Counted from the first letter of the stretch, positions 21,101 through 35,215 are shown. The stretch: DNA of 64,000 nucleotides from Zopfochytrium polystomum (GCA_025765615.1 JAIVFJ010000060.1:248001-312000); one strand, 5' to 3'. A program made the numbers and translations. The notes: generated from the letters alone by a model not told the origin.

Positions 21101-23629
21101 TTCGAGGTACTTGCAGGCCGTGACCAGCCACACAAAGACGCCGGAAGACTTTTTCACGAGCGCATCGGCTCCCTCGTCGACGAGCGACGGCTCCAGCCCG
21201 TGCGCCGCGAGAAAGTGCTTGGCAAAGAAAATCTGGTCGCGATGGTTGTCTTCGTCGCTCGGCTCGATCGACTTTGTCGGCAGCATCTCCAGCGCCTCCT
21301 TGATGTCCGCCTCGGGGCGGCCCGTCACCAAAAGCTTGACCTGAGCGGGCAGCGTCTTGCTGAGCTCGGCAAACACCTGCAGGATCTCGCGGCGCTGGTT
21401 CTGCCGTCCGCACTCGTCCAGTGCGTCCACGACCAGTACCACCGACTGCCGAAGCTTCCCAGAGCTCGAGAGCTTTTGCAGCGGGACTTGGACCAGCGCC
21501 TCAAACATTTCCTGGATGGGCCGGCCGAGGATTTCGGGAAAGGTTGCCTTGATAGAGAGGAGGAGGTTGCCGTAGTGAACGCTGAACTGCGCCAATCCGA
21601 ACGCCAGAGTCAAAATCAAGTTGCGCGCGCTGCTGCGGCGCTCGTCGTCGTGCTTGCAGAAAAACTGTCCGCCCAGAAGACTCTGCGCTTGAAGCTCTCC
21701 TGCGACGATCGCGGCCATGACGGATTTGCCGACGCCAGCCACTCCTCGGAGCCACATGATTCGCTGAGTGGGTGACCCGTCATCGTCATCGTCGCCGGCG
21801 GACAGGAATCCTAGAACTTGGTCTAAAAGCCACTTTCTTGTTCCCGGCAAAAAGTCCTTTGTCAAACGATCGCGTTCCTTGTCCATCTCTGCAGACAGTG
21901 GCTTGAGCCAGCCCTCCAGTTCGTCGATGCTCTGCCGGGAGAGGTAGATTTCGGCGGCGGGTGCAATCGTTTGCTGCTCCATGACCCGTTTACTTTGAAC
22001 TTCCCGCGCTTTCGTCACTATTCTGATGTTGTAATCAGCAAAACGATGTAGACGCCTCGGAGTCAGCCCAGAAGCTTCCTTACTTGTCCACATCGTTTTG
22101 GCGGTCCACTTTGGGACCCTGTAGCTTCAGGATTTCGGCAACGGTCCTGCGCACGGTCTGGCGCCTCGGACTGCGGTGGTGACAGTGGAGCTGGTCCGGG
22201 AACTCCAGCGGGTCGAATGTGCTAAACTCGAAGCTGCCCGAACGGAGTTTCCCGTCAAACTTGACGCTGCTCCGTTGAGACAGCAGTACTGGAAGAATGT
22301 CGCATCCTTTCTCTTCTTTCATTTGCAGCGCGAGCTCCCACTGTAGCGAAAATCGAACGCGTTTTATTTTGGTTTTTTATTTTTTTTATTTTGGAGCAAC
22401 TTGTTATGCACTTTAAGGGCCACTGGAACTGTCGACGCGTTTCACTCACTTCTAGCAGCACATTGTCGGGGACCGTGTCCGCATATTTCATCTTTTCCAT
22501 TCCCTTGTCCGAGCACAGCAAAATGAAGATTCCAGAGTGAAACAGTCCGGACATGAAGTTCAGCTCCCACTGCTCGCCGGCGGATAGACACTGCACGTCG
22601 AGAAACGGGTGCAGTCCGTCGTACTTGGACTCTGGCGGGAAGAGGCCGCCGTTCTTGAAGGCGCGCTCGGAAGCGATCGCGTCTTTCATTTGCCAAAAGA
22701 GCAGCTCTGCGACGTGGCTTTCGTAAGCTTGACGGTAACTGGAAATTTTTTGGGGCACAACCCTTTAATACGGAGAGCGAAAGAGAGAGAGAGGGGGGTG
22801 GCATCTCCCGCGTTGCTTGTTCGACTTGCGAACGTTTCACCGACCTGATGAAAAATGGATGCCGCTCCACGTCGGCTCGGCATCTCCAGTCCGCAAGGAC
22901 CAAATCCTTCCAGTGCTCTGTGGCCGAGTTTGCACCGGTCATGGGTGAATCCAGAAGAGAAACAGGCTTTCCCCGCCCCCCTCCCCTTGCTCCTCTTACC
23001 GTTCGTCGGTACTTCCTGATCATGAAGTGCCGCATCCTCGTTCAACGGTTGAGCTCCTGTATCCGCGTGGAAGGGCCGCTGATAGTGCGAACGTCAAAAC
23101 AAGAGTAACACCACAAAGCTCGCGCCCGGAGGACGTACGCTGTCGTTGTCATCGCCTGCACCGGCGCCGTACGCATCGCCTTTGGCGTTCGAGGTCTCGT
23201 CGAGCGTCACCTGTCGTTCGTTTTCAAGAAGGCGGTCGGTTCAATGAGCGGAACGCAGGGAAACAGTAAAACCCGCGATTCGCCCCCTTCGTCCCGTCGG
23301 GGACGCGCGCGGGCGCTTTCTTTCTTTCTCACCTCCCACTTGTACGCCTCGGCAAACACCTCCTGGAGGTCGTCGTCGGCGCTGAGCACGTTGACCTCGT
23401 CGGTGGCCGGGTCCGTGAACTCGAGCTCGATCGTCGGCTGCTGATGCTGCTGCGCGCCTCCGGCGATCTTCCAGCCCAGCGCGACCTGCCGCAGCACGGC
23501 GTCGTAGCCGGCCGCTGGCGCCACGCGGATCTTTTTGAACTTGCCTCGGTACTTGAAGCGCACGGCGACAGTCGTCGTTGTGCTTGTGCTCGTGCCGGCG
23601 GCGGCGTCTGGCGGCGCCGTGGCCTCCAT
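18179..23629 (-). CDS. PB1-TIR-NACHT-WD40 NLR-like STAND protein
   Basis: Nine exons join in frame with GT-AG introns: 23629-23333, 23210-23139, 23078-23000, 22917-22845, 22738-22450, 22340-22084, 22022-19581, 19492-19119 and 18990-18179, giving about 1,564 aa. Residues about 20-95 form a PB1 domain (VRFKYRGKFKKIRVAP with the basic Lys; TDPATDEVNVLSADDDLQEV acidic OPCA motif). Residues about 165-300 form a TIR domain (HPFFIRSYRQAYESHVAELL; PFLDVQCLSAGEQW; DNVLLEWELALQM, with the Glu where TIR NADases have the catalytic one; ILPVLL). The NACHT ATPase has Walker A GVAGVGKS (about 450-457) and Walker B VVLVVDALDECG. About ten WD40 repeats span roughly 1005-1450, before an Ala/Gly-rich tail. STAND NLRs of this kind act as cytosolic receptors that oligomerise on ligand binding; a defence or allorecognition role is inferred. 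The weakest join is TIR exon to NACHT exon (donor GTAAGG, acceptor CAG, 61-bp intron). If it is not spliced, translation stops just after the TIR domain. Confidence 0.8.
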
Positions 23630-23803
23630 TTGCACCGAAGATAAATGTGTGTGGAAGGTAGACACCGTGGGAATAAATAATTATCTGTTTGTCTTCCACT
23701 CAGAATAATGGCAACGAATGCTTCATGTTTGTCACACACACACACACACCCACACACATTCATTACAACCACTATGCACATGTTCAGTTCATTCATTCGT
23801 CAA

Positions 23804-25921
23804 TTATGAGCCGCCTTCGTTCTTCTTCGCGGGCGCGGGCCTGCTTGCGCGCAGCCGCACGACGACTCCACCACTGCCGCCCGATCCATCCGCCCACTCC
23901 GCCCCTGGCACCCTTTTCGCGAGGAATGCGCTCCACGCCGCGTCGCCGGCCGCACCGTCGCCGTTGTCGTCCCCCACGTCAAACAAAAGGAGACCGCGGA
24001 GCTCGGCGGCCGGAAACGTAAAGTACGCCTTTTGCAAAAGCGTCCACGTCCGCTGCCGCACCCACGGGAGAATCGGCTGCGCGGGGGGCGAGAAGTGGGC
24101 GGGTCGCGGGGGGTCGGGGGGATAACAGGGGAGTGAAAGAGGACACGCGATCAAAAACCCACACAAAGGGCACCCAAGGTCGCGAATAAAAAAAAAGCAC
24201 AAAGGGTAATCAAAGTCGAGCAAGCGCTCGGGTCAATTCAACCTTGAGAATCATCATCTTCCTCACCTCAACGATTTTCCGAGCCTGCGCGTCAGCGCGT
24301 CGCCAGATCCGCCCGAACGCGACAAAGTCCAAGTCCGCGAGCAGCGCCCTCTGCAGCCGCATCGCCGCCGCCACGGCGTCCGACGTCCGCACCGCCGCGG
24401 GCAGCACGCAGTAAAGACGCAGCAGCGAGTGCATCGAGAGGCCGCCGGCTGTGCGCCGTGTCGACGCTGATTGCGCACCCGCGGCGGCGGTCGCGGCGCC
24501 GGATGCGGATGCCGCCGTCGTGGTCGGGGAGTTGCAGATAAAGTAGAGCATGTACAGGCTGGTGAATTCGGCTCGCCGCGGGTACTTTGTTTGGGTGCGT
24601 TGTTTTGAGGAGCGCGAAAGGAAGCGAAGGTTCACGTCAGACGAGGTATTCCGAGCGCTGGATCAAAAAAGAGCTGTTTCGCTTGAGATGGCTTACTTGG
24701 TCGTCAGCGCCGGCCGCCGACGTGCCAGGATACACCACGCGAACAAGCCCGACAAGCGACTTGAGGAGTTCTGCGTCGTGGCCCGCCTCTAGGCAAACCT
24801 CTGCCGACTTTTCGTACACTGGGATTTTTTTGTTTCCACACACAAAAAAAAAAACAAAAAAAAAAAAAACACTCTACTGACCCGAGACAGCAAAAGCGTC
24901 GTACACCGCTGCGGCCACGAGACCCTCCCTGAGTTTTCCTTTGAGCATGGGCGGGCGAGCGGGCGGGCGGGGGAAAGTAAGCGGAGGGAACACGCCAAAC
25001 TCCCCACGCGGGCGCAGGGAAAGAAAAGCAACATCGTCTTACGAAAATTCGCCAGGATCGGGTCCATGTCGTGCGGGCCGGGCTCTGCTTTTGCCGCCGC
25101 CCGGTCCCGCCGGTACTTTTCGACGCGGCCCACAATGTGCGCAAAGTAGGCCTCCTGGATGCGCCGGTTCTTCAGGCTGGGTGCAAGGAGACCAGGAGGA
25201 GAAGGAGGAGAAGGAGGGAGGTCAGGACCGGCGCGGCTATGTTCCCACGAAGTTCACTCAAGGCTCCAAAACGCAACCTATTGTCGTCAAACTCGTCCGA
25301 GCCCGGCCCAAGACGGCGGCTAACGAACGTGAGACTGGAAAAGTCCGCGACGGCCGCCGGCGGCGGCGGCGGCGGTGCCGGCGCTGATGACGCTCCCTGC
25401 GCCGCTGCAGCCGCCGCGAGATCGCCGCCGTTGCGACTTGAACGCCGCCAGTCTGCAGACTCGGCCGCCCGCCCGGAACCATACTGTCCCGAGCCGGTTT
25501 CGCCCGCCGCGCTCGTTCCGCGGCCGCCGCCGCTTCCGCGCCACGCACCTCTCCCGCCTCCGCGGCCGGTCGATCCGTGGCCACCGCCGCCGCCGCGCTG
25601 TTCTGCCCCGTCTTTGTCGTCTGGTCCCTCCGCCAGCGCCGCCGCCCAACTTGGTCCTGATGATCCTCCCCGCGCCCATCGAGCCCCTCCTCCTCCTACT
25701 CCTCCTCCTCCTCCTCCTCCTCCTCCTCCTCGACCGCCTCGACCGCCTCCTCGACTTCTTCCTCCTCCTCCGCCTCGTCCGCCTCCGCCTCGCTCCCAAC
25801 GGTCTGGTGGTGGCGGTCCTTCTTCTTCTTTTTCTTCTTCTCTTGCATCATGATGATAACGATGACGATGATGATGATGCGGCCGCTGGCCGTTGTCCGT
25901 CCTCGCGCTGTCGTCGTCCAT
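23804..25921 (-). CDS. SAC3/GANP-family protein (THP3/LENG8/SAC3D1-like)
   Basis: Six exons are modelled: 25921-25278, 25176-25043, 24938-24882, 24818-24697, 24584-24267 and 24076-23804, giving about 515 aa in frame. The first donor (25278/25277) is uncertain. Residues 1-215 are Gly/Arg-rich (RGG/GGR repeats) with an early H-rich patch, typical of RNA-associated tails. The rest resembles the SAC3/GANP helical fold: MDPILANFRKLREGL; VYEKSAEVCLEAGHDAELLK, matching the YE...ALE.GD..E signature; EFTSLYMLYFICNS, matching EF..YR.LY; then VAFGRIWRRAD and a winged-helix-like LLQKAYFTFPAAELRGLLLF. Family members work in mRNA export/splicing (TREX-2 or THP3-CSN12-like). The domain is shorter than usual between the first and second motifs. 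It is separated by 174 bp from the NLR-like gene on the same strand and is head-to-head with the DnaJ gene. Confidence 0.6.
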
Positions 25922-26286
25922 TATTGCGATTGGCGGATTTTGAATAAAACAAAATAAAATTTTTATGTTTGGTTTCCATTTCGTTTTTCACCGCATTTCA
26001 CAATTCCAGCCTGAAAGGCGATTTTTCACGGAGTTGTGCGAAAACCGTGGAAAAGAAGGTTTTTTGTTTTCGTTTTGGAATCGAGTCGCGTCGGGGGGCA
26101 GGCAATCAGCCAATAGAGTTTTGCAAAGTGTGAATGGAAGCGAGGTTGAAGGAAAAAGACGTTTTTGAAAAGAGATTGCGCAGACAAGGAGAAAAAAAAC
26201 AAAAAAAAAATGGGAGGAAAAAAGAGTTCCAAAAATGAACAAACATAACAAACAAAACAAAAAAAAAAAGAAAGAAAAGTAACAAA
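25922..26286. promoter_or_regulatory. shared divergent promoter region (SAC3-like / DnaJ)
   Basis: 365 bp separate two divergent ATGs (25921 minus, 26287 plus). The region is AT-rich with A- and T-runs near both starts. I see no clear heat-shock or unfolded-protein-response element. Bidirectional promoter function is inferred from geometry alone. Confidence 0.45.
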
Positions 26287-28752
<2,466 letters not shown>

Positions 28753-29049
28753 TTTGTCGGTTGGGGTGCTGAAAGCGCACCGAGTCGCGGTGATTGGTGC
28801 CAGGGTTTGGTGGGGTGAGGGTCCAAAGCGAATGACACATAAGAAACACAAAAAAAAAAAAAAAAAAAAAGGAAAGGACAACCGCGGGTTACCCTGTTAG
28901 GAACGACTCTCGGGAAAGCGTTTTGAGTGCAGCGTCCTACTTGTGGGAACGTCCTATACCGGAAACTAAGAAGAAAAAAAAAGAAGAAAAAAAGAAAGAA
29001 AAAAAAAAGAAAGAAAAAAAACACACCCCCAGGAGGGGGATTGGCTCCT

Positions 29050-29105
<56 letters not shown>

Positions 29106-29805
29106 TATCAAAGCGAAAAGTTTTTTCTTTTTCTTCTTCTTCTGCGCCAGACTGAAACAAAACACCACCCCCCGCCCTGGGGTTTTACCAAGCGGAGAGG
29201 GGGAGATTCTTTCTATTTATTTATTTTTTTTTTTTTTCCTCCTCGAAAGTTGTGGGGGGGCGCGGGGGAGTATGGCGGGGGCCTTTTGCTTTCAAACATC
29301 GGCAGTGGGTGTGTGGGCCGTGATTTTGCCGCTGTGGTCGTGGTGGGTGGGTGGGTGGGTGGTGGGGTTGCTCTTGTTCCCTAAAAACTATTCTTGGCCG
29401 CTGCCCCCCGCGCCCGCCGTCCGCGTTTTTGGGGGGCATCCAAAGTTGGGGGGCGGGGGCGCTAATAGCGGGGCCGCGACGCGTCGCCAGCCGTGCCTCA
29501 CTGTCCCCCTCCCCCCCGACTTTTCACTTGCCATGGTGCGGTGCTGGAGTTTCACACCGCTGTCGAGTTAGGGAAGTGGAGAATCGAAGTGATTTCACTC
29601 TGTCTCTCACACGCACACACACTCCCACACACACCCTCTCTCTCTCTCTCTCTCGTTGGGAGGGAAAGAGTTCTGCGGACGCCAATTTTTGGTTTTGGTT
29701 TTTGTCTTTCCGTTGGGTGATCCAGGAAAGCAAGGACTTCGTCTCGTCACTGCACCCGAGTCCCTTCAGCACAGCCAGACACGCTCCCCTCCCCTTCCCT
29801 TCTCA

Positions 29806-29838
<33 letters not shown>

Positions 29839-29942
29839 AAAGAAGCAAGAGCAGTAGCCCAGCGAGGAAATAGAACAACCTGACAACTACCACTAGAACA
29901 ACAACATCTTGGCGTTGCCTGACCCGACGACGCATCACGACC
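28753..29942. other. intergenic, repeat-rich
   Basis: A-rich tracts (28850-28870, 28970-29022), (CA)n at about 29053-29103, T-runs and G-rich DNA, and (CT)n at about 29636-29654. The long frames are homopolymer translations. No gene is supported. Confidence 0.65.
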
Positions 29943-30385
29943 ATGGGCCTCCTGGGGCTCGACCTGGGACTCATCTGCGAGGATACCACGTGCTTACACT
30001 CAGACAGCTTCGCGAAGGTGTTCTGCAAAGACGCGGGTGTAAGTAGGGTGGGCGGGCGACGCCGGCCCGTGTTCGTGTTCGTCAGGCTTTGGATACCCCA
30101 CCCCCCCCCCCCCAAAAAAAAAAAAAAAAAAAAGGCCCGCGCCCCACCATCTGACAAGAGGACTTCCGGGCAGAAGAAGGCGCCGCCGACACCGTCGCGG
30201 TAACGTGAATAAAACAACCAATTTTTTCACCAGTGAAAAGCTCAAGACACGTGCGACTGGAAGTGCAGTCCCGCATATCAAGGCACGCCACAGCAATGAA
30301 ACCAAGGACCAACTGTGTCCGCGGAACGCCCAAGTTTAGAGCAGACAGACTGAGCTGGTATCTATGGTCTGATGTATCTGCTTAG
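29943..30385 (+). CDS. tentative small two-exon protein, unassigned
   Basis: An ATG at 29943 opens a non-repetitive frame (LGLDLGLICEDTTCLHSDSF, then AKVFCKD) ending at a GTGTAAGT donor near 30037. A T-rich tract and CAG acceptor at about 30234 could join it to a basic frame (KSSRHVRLEVQSRISRHATA ... WYLWSDVSA, stop 30383-30385), total about 80 aa. Using the adjacent GTAAGT donor instead would give a stop right after splicing. The putative intron holds a C-run and an A-run. I recognise no family, and the model rests only on frame and splice signals. Confidence 0.3.
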
Positions 30386-30848
30386 AGCCGCGACCGCCGT
30401 AGGTGAAGGCAAGCAGAGAAGCGTTGGTGCGGAGGCACGAGAGATGAAAACTTTGGCGCGTTTCGCCCTTTCGTTCCTTGCTTCCTTCCTTCGTTCATCG
30501 GTTTGGCAAAAGGCGACCCTGAACATCGGCGTACTTTTTATTTTATTTTTTCTTTTTGGTTCGCTGGCGCCTTGAAGCGCGGAGACACACACGGATGGGG
30601 TCGCGTCCACGGGCGGGCGCCCATCAACCACTGCGCCCTTGGCGAGGCGAAAGGCCCCGGCTGGGGTTGGACCAACCCCCACCCCCCTATTATCCATCGC
30701 TTCCTACTCTCCAAGTTGCATGGTGGAGGGGGGGCTGTTCGTTGTTGTGGGCGGGACGGTCGGCGCTCCGCCACTCTCTCTCTCTCTCGATCACGACGGC
30801 GACCACGCCGTCGCGGCTGAGCTCCCGCTGCGGCCGCTACTGCTGCTG

Positions 30849-30971
30849 CTACGGCCACCTGAGGCTGCCGTCGTCGTCGTTGCCCGGGTCGTGGGCCGGC
30901 TGCTCCTGCTGACGCCGATGCGGCCGGGAGAGCCCTGCGAGACGGCGGCGGCGGCGGCGGCTGATTGTTGC

Positions 30972-31027
<56 letters not shown>

Positions 31028-31517
31028 TTGCCGCTGTTCTGGCCGTCGCATCGCCGCTGTCTCCGCCGCCGCCGTCATCGTCGTTGTCGTCATCGACCTT
31101 CCTGTCGGCGCAGACGGTCGTGTTGGTGATGGTGGCGGTGATGACGAGGGAGGCGGCGGCGCCGGCTGTGGCGGCGGTGGCGCTGCAGTTTGCGCCGAGG
31201 AGCGCCTGCGCTGCTGGCCGCCGCGGGGCGAGCGGGCGGAGGTTGTCGGGTCGGACGGCGTGGGCGTGGGACCGTCGGTGGCGGTCGTGGCGGTGGTGGC
31301 GGTGGTGGTGGGAATGTTGGTGGGAACGGTGACGCGGCGGGGGATGGGGGGGGCGTTGGCTGCGGCTGCGGCTGCGGCTGTGGCTGCGGCCGTAGCGGGA
31401 GCGGGATGAGCGGGAGGTCGGCGAGGTCGGCGAGGTCGGCCACCTTAAGGAAGATGAGGACGAGGACGACCCTGGGTCGAGCAGGACGACGCTCACCACG
31501 ATGGCGGAGATGTTCAT
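30849..31517 (-). CDS. tentative low-complexity protein, unassigned
   Basis: An open frame of 222 codons starts at an ATG with a hydrophobic MNISAIVVSVVLL start. It runs through Ser, Ser/Arg and His-rich segments, then a normal-looking stretch (GANCSATAATAGAAASLVIT, TITNTTVCADRKVDDD), then a poly-Thr tract encoded by a (TTG)n/(CAA)n repeat, and an Arg-rich end. All three minus frames are open for long distances because of the GC-rich repeats, so the choice of frame is weak. Upstream there is a (CT)n tract. Confidence 0.3.
30965..31026. repeat. (TTG)n trinucleotide repeat
   Basis: About 20 uninterrupted TTG units (CAA on the minus strand). Confidence 0.95.
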
Positions 31518-31553
31518 TTTCTCTTTTTTTGTTTTCTTTTTTTTTTTTGTTTT

Positions 31554-31596
<43 letters not shown>

Positions 31597-31962
31597 GACC
31601 CGTCTGTCTGTCTGTCTGTCTGCCTGCCTGTCTGTCTGTAACCACTTCTTAGTGGGTGAGTTTTTTCCCTGTTTTTGCTGTGTCCGTTCCGTTCCGTTTT
31701 GTCATTTGGGTTTCCGTCGACTCTGTCTGTCTGTCTGTCCAGGATAAATAAATGTAATAGTGGCCCGTTCTGACGTCAACAGTGCCACCGTGCAGAATGC
31801 TGAAAGAAACCATAAGAAATAGAAACAGACATCGAAAGTCCAATCCCACTCCAAGTTAGAGATAAAGCATGTGGCTCTAATTTTACAACCCCTGCGCTCA
31901 AGTCTTGGAAAACAAAAGTTTCCTATACCAATGAGTTGGACCTGTCAGAATCATGAGGATTG

Positions 31963-32392
31963 ATGGACCTGATACCAATTCCAAACGCTACAATCATTGA
32001 AACGTTCCCCAGAAAGGAAAATACCACTCAGAAAGTCCCCATTTCGAGGTTACGACATTTCACATCTCGCATACCTCTGGACTCTGCTGAGGATGCCCTG
32101 AAATGCGATGCAGAAGAGCTCAAGGAGGCCATCAAAGAATATGAAAAGGCCATGATCCTGAAACAAAGACTCACTGATCCCCAACAAACTGCACTTGGAA
32201 TGAGTGTAGAACTCATGCAATGCTTTGATATTAAGTTCACTGTGAAAGACATTGACAGCCCTGTCTACAATGTCAATAAAATCCTGAGATTCAGAATAAT
32301 GGAAGTTGATCCCTAACAGTATCTCCTTAAATGGACATCTTATGGTGCCTGCCATAATAGCTGGACAGATGAAGAAGATGTTAGGTGGAACT
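31963..32392 (+). pseudogene. chromodomain-ended ORF remnant, probably retroelement
   Basis: A plus frame of about 118 codons (DAEELKEAIKEYEKAMILKQ ... DSPVYNVNKILRFRIMEVDP) reaches a TAA. It then continues in the same frame as QYLLKWTSYGACHNSWTDEE. Together this reads as a chromodomain (VxKILxxR...QYLLKWxxY...NSWxxEEDV) with one in-frame stop in the middle. Chromodomains at protein C-termini are typical of Ty3/gypsy chromoviral integrases, so retroelement origin is likely; a host chromodomain gene is possible. The frame runs straight into repeat copy 2. Confidence 0.6.
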
Positions 32393-33766
32393 GACTGGTT
32401 AGCAGCAAGAGGCACAAGACAGACCCAAACCTATTGTGACTGTCAGTTATCGTTCTCACAATGCCCATGGGAGAGCAAGCCACTGCCAATGCAGACCTGG
32501 GCACTGGCTTGTGCTGATGACAAATACTCTGAGTATTAAGTGGAACAGAAACCTGGTGTCAACAGTTTTCCTCCTCCTCTGCTCAAGCAGATAATATAGG
32601 AGAAGTTTTTACCCTGTGCTGGTCACGCTTTCCTAGCAACTATTACAGTGTGCATATCATCATTATGTATCAATTATTCAAAACAGAGTTTTTTCTCTTT
32701 CTCTCCAAGTTGGGAGAAGGACCACCCACAAACACACATCTCCACTTCATTCACTCAGAGTAGACTGTTTACAAGTTGGATTGGAGTGCTGCACTTAGTG
32801 CTGCTCCCTGGAGCTTGCTGCCTCTTGCACCTCCAGCATTGTTACTGGATTTCCTGGTCCCCTTTGGCTTTGGCTTTTGCCTCCCATTGGGCCAACTCTG
32901 TGTCATGGACCAGAGAACACTGCACATTCTTTGCTAGTTTGCCACCTTTTCACAGTTGCCTTTGGTCTGAGTGTGAGAGTCTTCTCTTTGTGTAGTAAGA
33001 GAGTTTCTTTGTGTTTCTTGGGCTTCTTAAGACTCCAAACACATTGTCCTGTCTAGTGGCCCCTAGACATCTCCTTTTTGCCCATTTTCACTTTCAGAAT
33101 TGGTATTTAGGTCAGATAATGAAAGAGCAATTTGGCTCCTTGGTTACAAATGGATCTATGCAGTCTTGGAGCTCCCTCTTGTTTACATGTGTACGTAATC
33201 ATGTAAATGCTTCTTATCTCTTATCTTCTCTTCCTTGTCGGTTTTGCCTTGTCATTAATTTTTTCATTCTTTCTTCTTTTCATTTTTCTTCAAACATTTT
33301 CTTCCTTTCTCCTTTCTTTCTTTTTCTCCTTTTCTTAATGCCACTCTCCATATAAATTGCTGCCCTTTGTAAACAGTCTACTCTGAGTGAGTGAGTGGAA
33401 GGAGTGAATGAAGTGGAGATGTGTGTTTGTGGGTGGTCCTTCTCCCAACTTGGAGAGAAAGAGAAAAAACTCTGTTATGAATTATTGATACATAATGATG
33501 ATATGCACACTGTAATAGTTGCTAGGCAAGCGTGACCCAGGGTAAAAACCTCTCCTATATTATCTGCTTGAGCAGAGGAGGAGGAAAACTGTTGACACCA
33601 GGTTTCTGTTCCACTTAATACTCAGAGTATTTGTCATCAGCACAAGCCAGTGCCCAGGTCTGCATTGGCAGTGGCTTGCTCTCCCATGGGCATCGTGAGA
33701 ACGATAACTGACAGTCACAATAGGTTCAGGTCCGTCTTGTGCCTCGTGCTGCTAACCAGTCAGTTC
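32383..33766. repeat. long inverted repeat made of two dispersed-repeat copies
   Basis: The left arm (32383-32773) and right arm (33368-33766) are inverted copies of the same ~390-400 bp unit seen at 9590-9996, separated by about 594 bp. The inner ends are GACTGTTTACA and TGTAAACAGTC; the outer ends carry GAACTGACTGGTTAGCAGC and its complement. The loop is T-rich and has no recognisable gene. It can be read as a foldback element or as two LTR-like copies in opposite orientation. Confidence 0.85.
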
Positions 33767-33779
33767 TGTCTAACACTAT

Positions 33780-34290
33780 GGACTCCATCAATCTGGACGA
33801 AACTGGTTCCTGACCCTTCGCAAGTTCATTGTCGAGAAACTCAGCGCAATCAATCTCTCACTGAGCCCTGCCTCTTCTTTTGAGTAGACCCTCAGCAGCA
33901 AATGTTTGAAATCATTTTTGTCTTTGTTGACGACATCAATGTCATGGCCAGCACCCAGCTCTCGTTGCAAAAATTGAGGATTCTTTTCACGCTGATTACA
34001 GCATGTCTCTCAAGGAAACCACTGTCAGCCAAGTGATTCACATCCACCTCAAGTGCAAAGCCCAAGGCATTTGGATGGGCCTAGAAGAATACACCAGGAC
34101 AATTCTCACTGAAGAGAAAATGTGGGACGACCTCGATATTGCATCAACTCCAATGTCTATCATCTTCATGCATGATGAAACGTCAATCAAACTCAGCAAG
34201 AGCGACTCAAGCTGGTATCAATCCACACTCATGAAATTCAATACCTTGCAACATTTCCCCAACATCAAAGCCCATCACATGACCGGCTAG
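33780..34290 (+). pseudogene. Ty1/copia-like reverse transcriptase fragment
   Basis: Plus frames give LTEPCLF, then FEIIFVFVDDINVMASTQLS (the catalytic xVDD box), then a frame change to SQVIHIHLKCKAQGIWMGLE, EYTRTILTEEKMWDD and ASTPMSI. This matches the order of copia RT palm motifs (..DPCLF, VYVDD, LGI..., EYI..IL..F.M, STPM). A stop after LFF and at least one frame change show decay. It lies immediately outside the right arm of the inverted repeat. Confidence 0.7.
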
Positions 34291-35014
34291 TGCCGATTGC
34301 TGCAAATCAGAATTGGATCGAATTGGCAGTACAAGCCAAGAGGGTGATTAGCTCAGAACGAGGTACTTTTCTTTAAACTACTGGATATCAGGCTCGCTTC
34401 TCATCTCGGCCCTAGTACGCAAAGCGAGCATTTGAAATCAAGCCACTACTTGAGCTTCCAATACTTTCAATACGTGCAATCTCCTCGGCAGGTGGGTGTT
34501 GAGCGTCGCGTGTCGCGGGCGCGAAGCTGTTGTTGCATATGTTCGCGATCGAAGGGATCCGCCGTGGCGGAGTTTGAAAGCTGGCTGGTCGTTAAAGCAA
34601 AGCAAAGGGGGAGGGGTCGCTTGGTTCGGACAGCTTGCAGCAGCAAGCAACCGCAAAAGACTCTTTGACAGGCGCGCGCGCGCTGGCCCCTTTCCTTGCC
34701 CGCCGGCATCGTTGTCATCGTCATCGTCACGGTCATCGTCATCTGCCCCCTTCAACTACTGCTCCGTCGCAGCCCCGCCTTGCATCGCGCGCTTCAACGC
34801 TCCAATCCGCCCCGGACGCGCAGCAGTGGCGCATCCTTTTCTGACGGAGAGCAAACCCACCAAAGCAACAGCTCTCGACTGCCAGCGGTGAACGCAGCAA
34901 GAAAAAAAAAAAGGAATCGACGCGACGGTCGCCACACCGAACGACACTCGGTTACTCACAACTGCAACTGTTGCTTGCGCCAGGCGTCGTCGCGAAAGAA
35001 AAAAAAAGAAAAGA
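34291..35014. other. intergenic, 5' flank of next gene
   Basis: Transition from the low-GC mobile-DNA patch to GC-rich DNA. CGCG-rich at about 34670 and GTCATC-type repeats at about 34710-34745. No gene is supported. Confidence 0.5.
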
Positions 35015-35181
35015 ATGGAGCTCGACGCGCCCGACGGCCTCCAACCGCTGGACAGCCAGGAGAGGATTCGCCGCCAGCTGGAGCTGTTCAAGCTGAGGAA
35101 GGAGCTCGAAAAGAGCAAGTTGAGTTGTCGCTGCTGGCGTATGCAAGTGGCATTGCATGCCGGCTGGGAAGCGGGCGTGCG

Positions 35182-35215
<34 letters not shown>

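Noticed and set aside
22080..23629. Separate small TIR-only gene ending just after the TIR domain
   Set aside because: The stop lies inside a good GTAAGG donor, and splicing to 22022 restores frame into the NACHT exon. Kept as an alternative, not as the main model.
30639..31409. 256-codon plus frame with a poly-Cys run
   Set aside because: Cys-run is the (TTG)n repeat read in another frame; the rest is Val/Gly/Ala low complexity without motifs.
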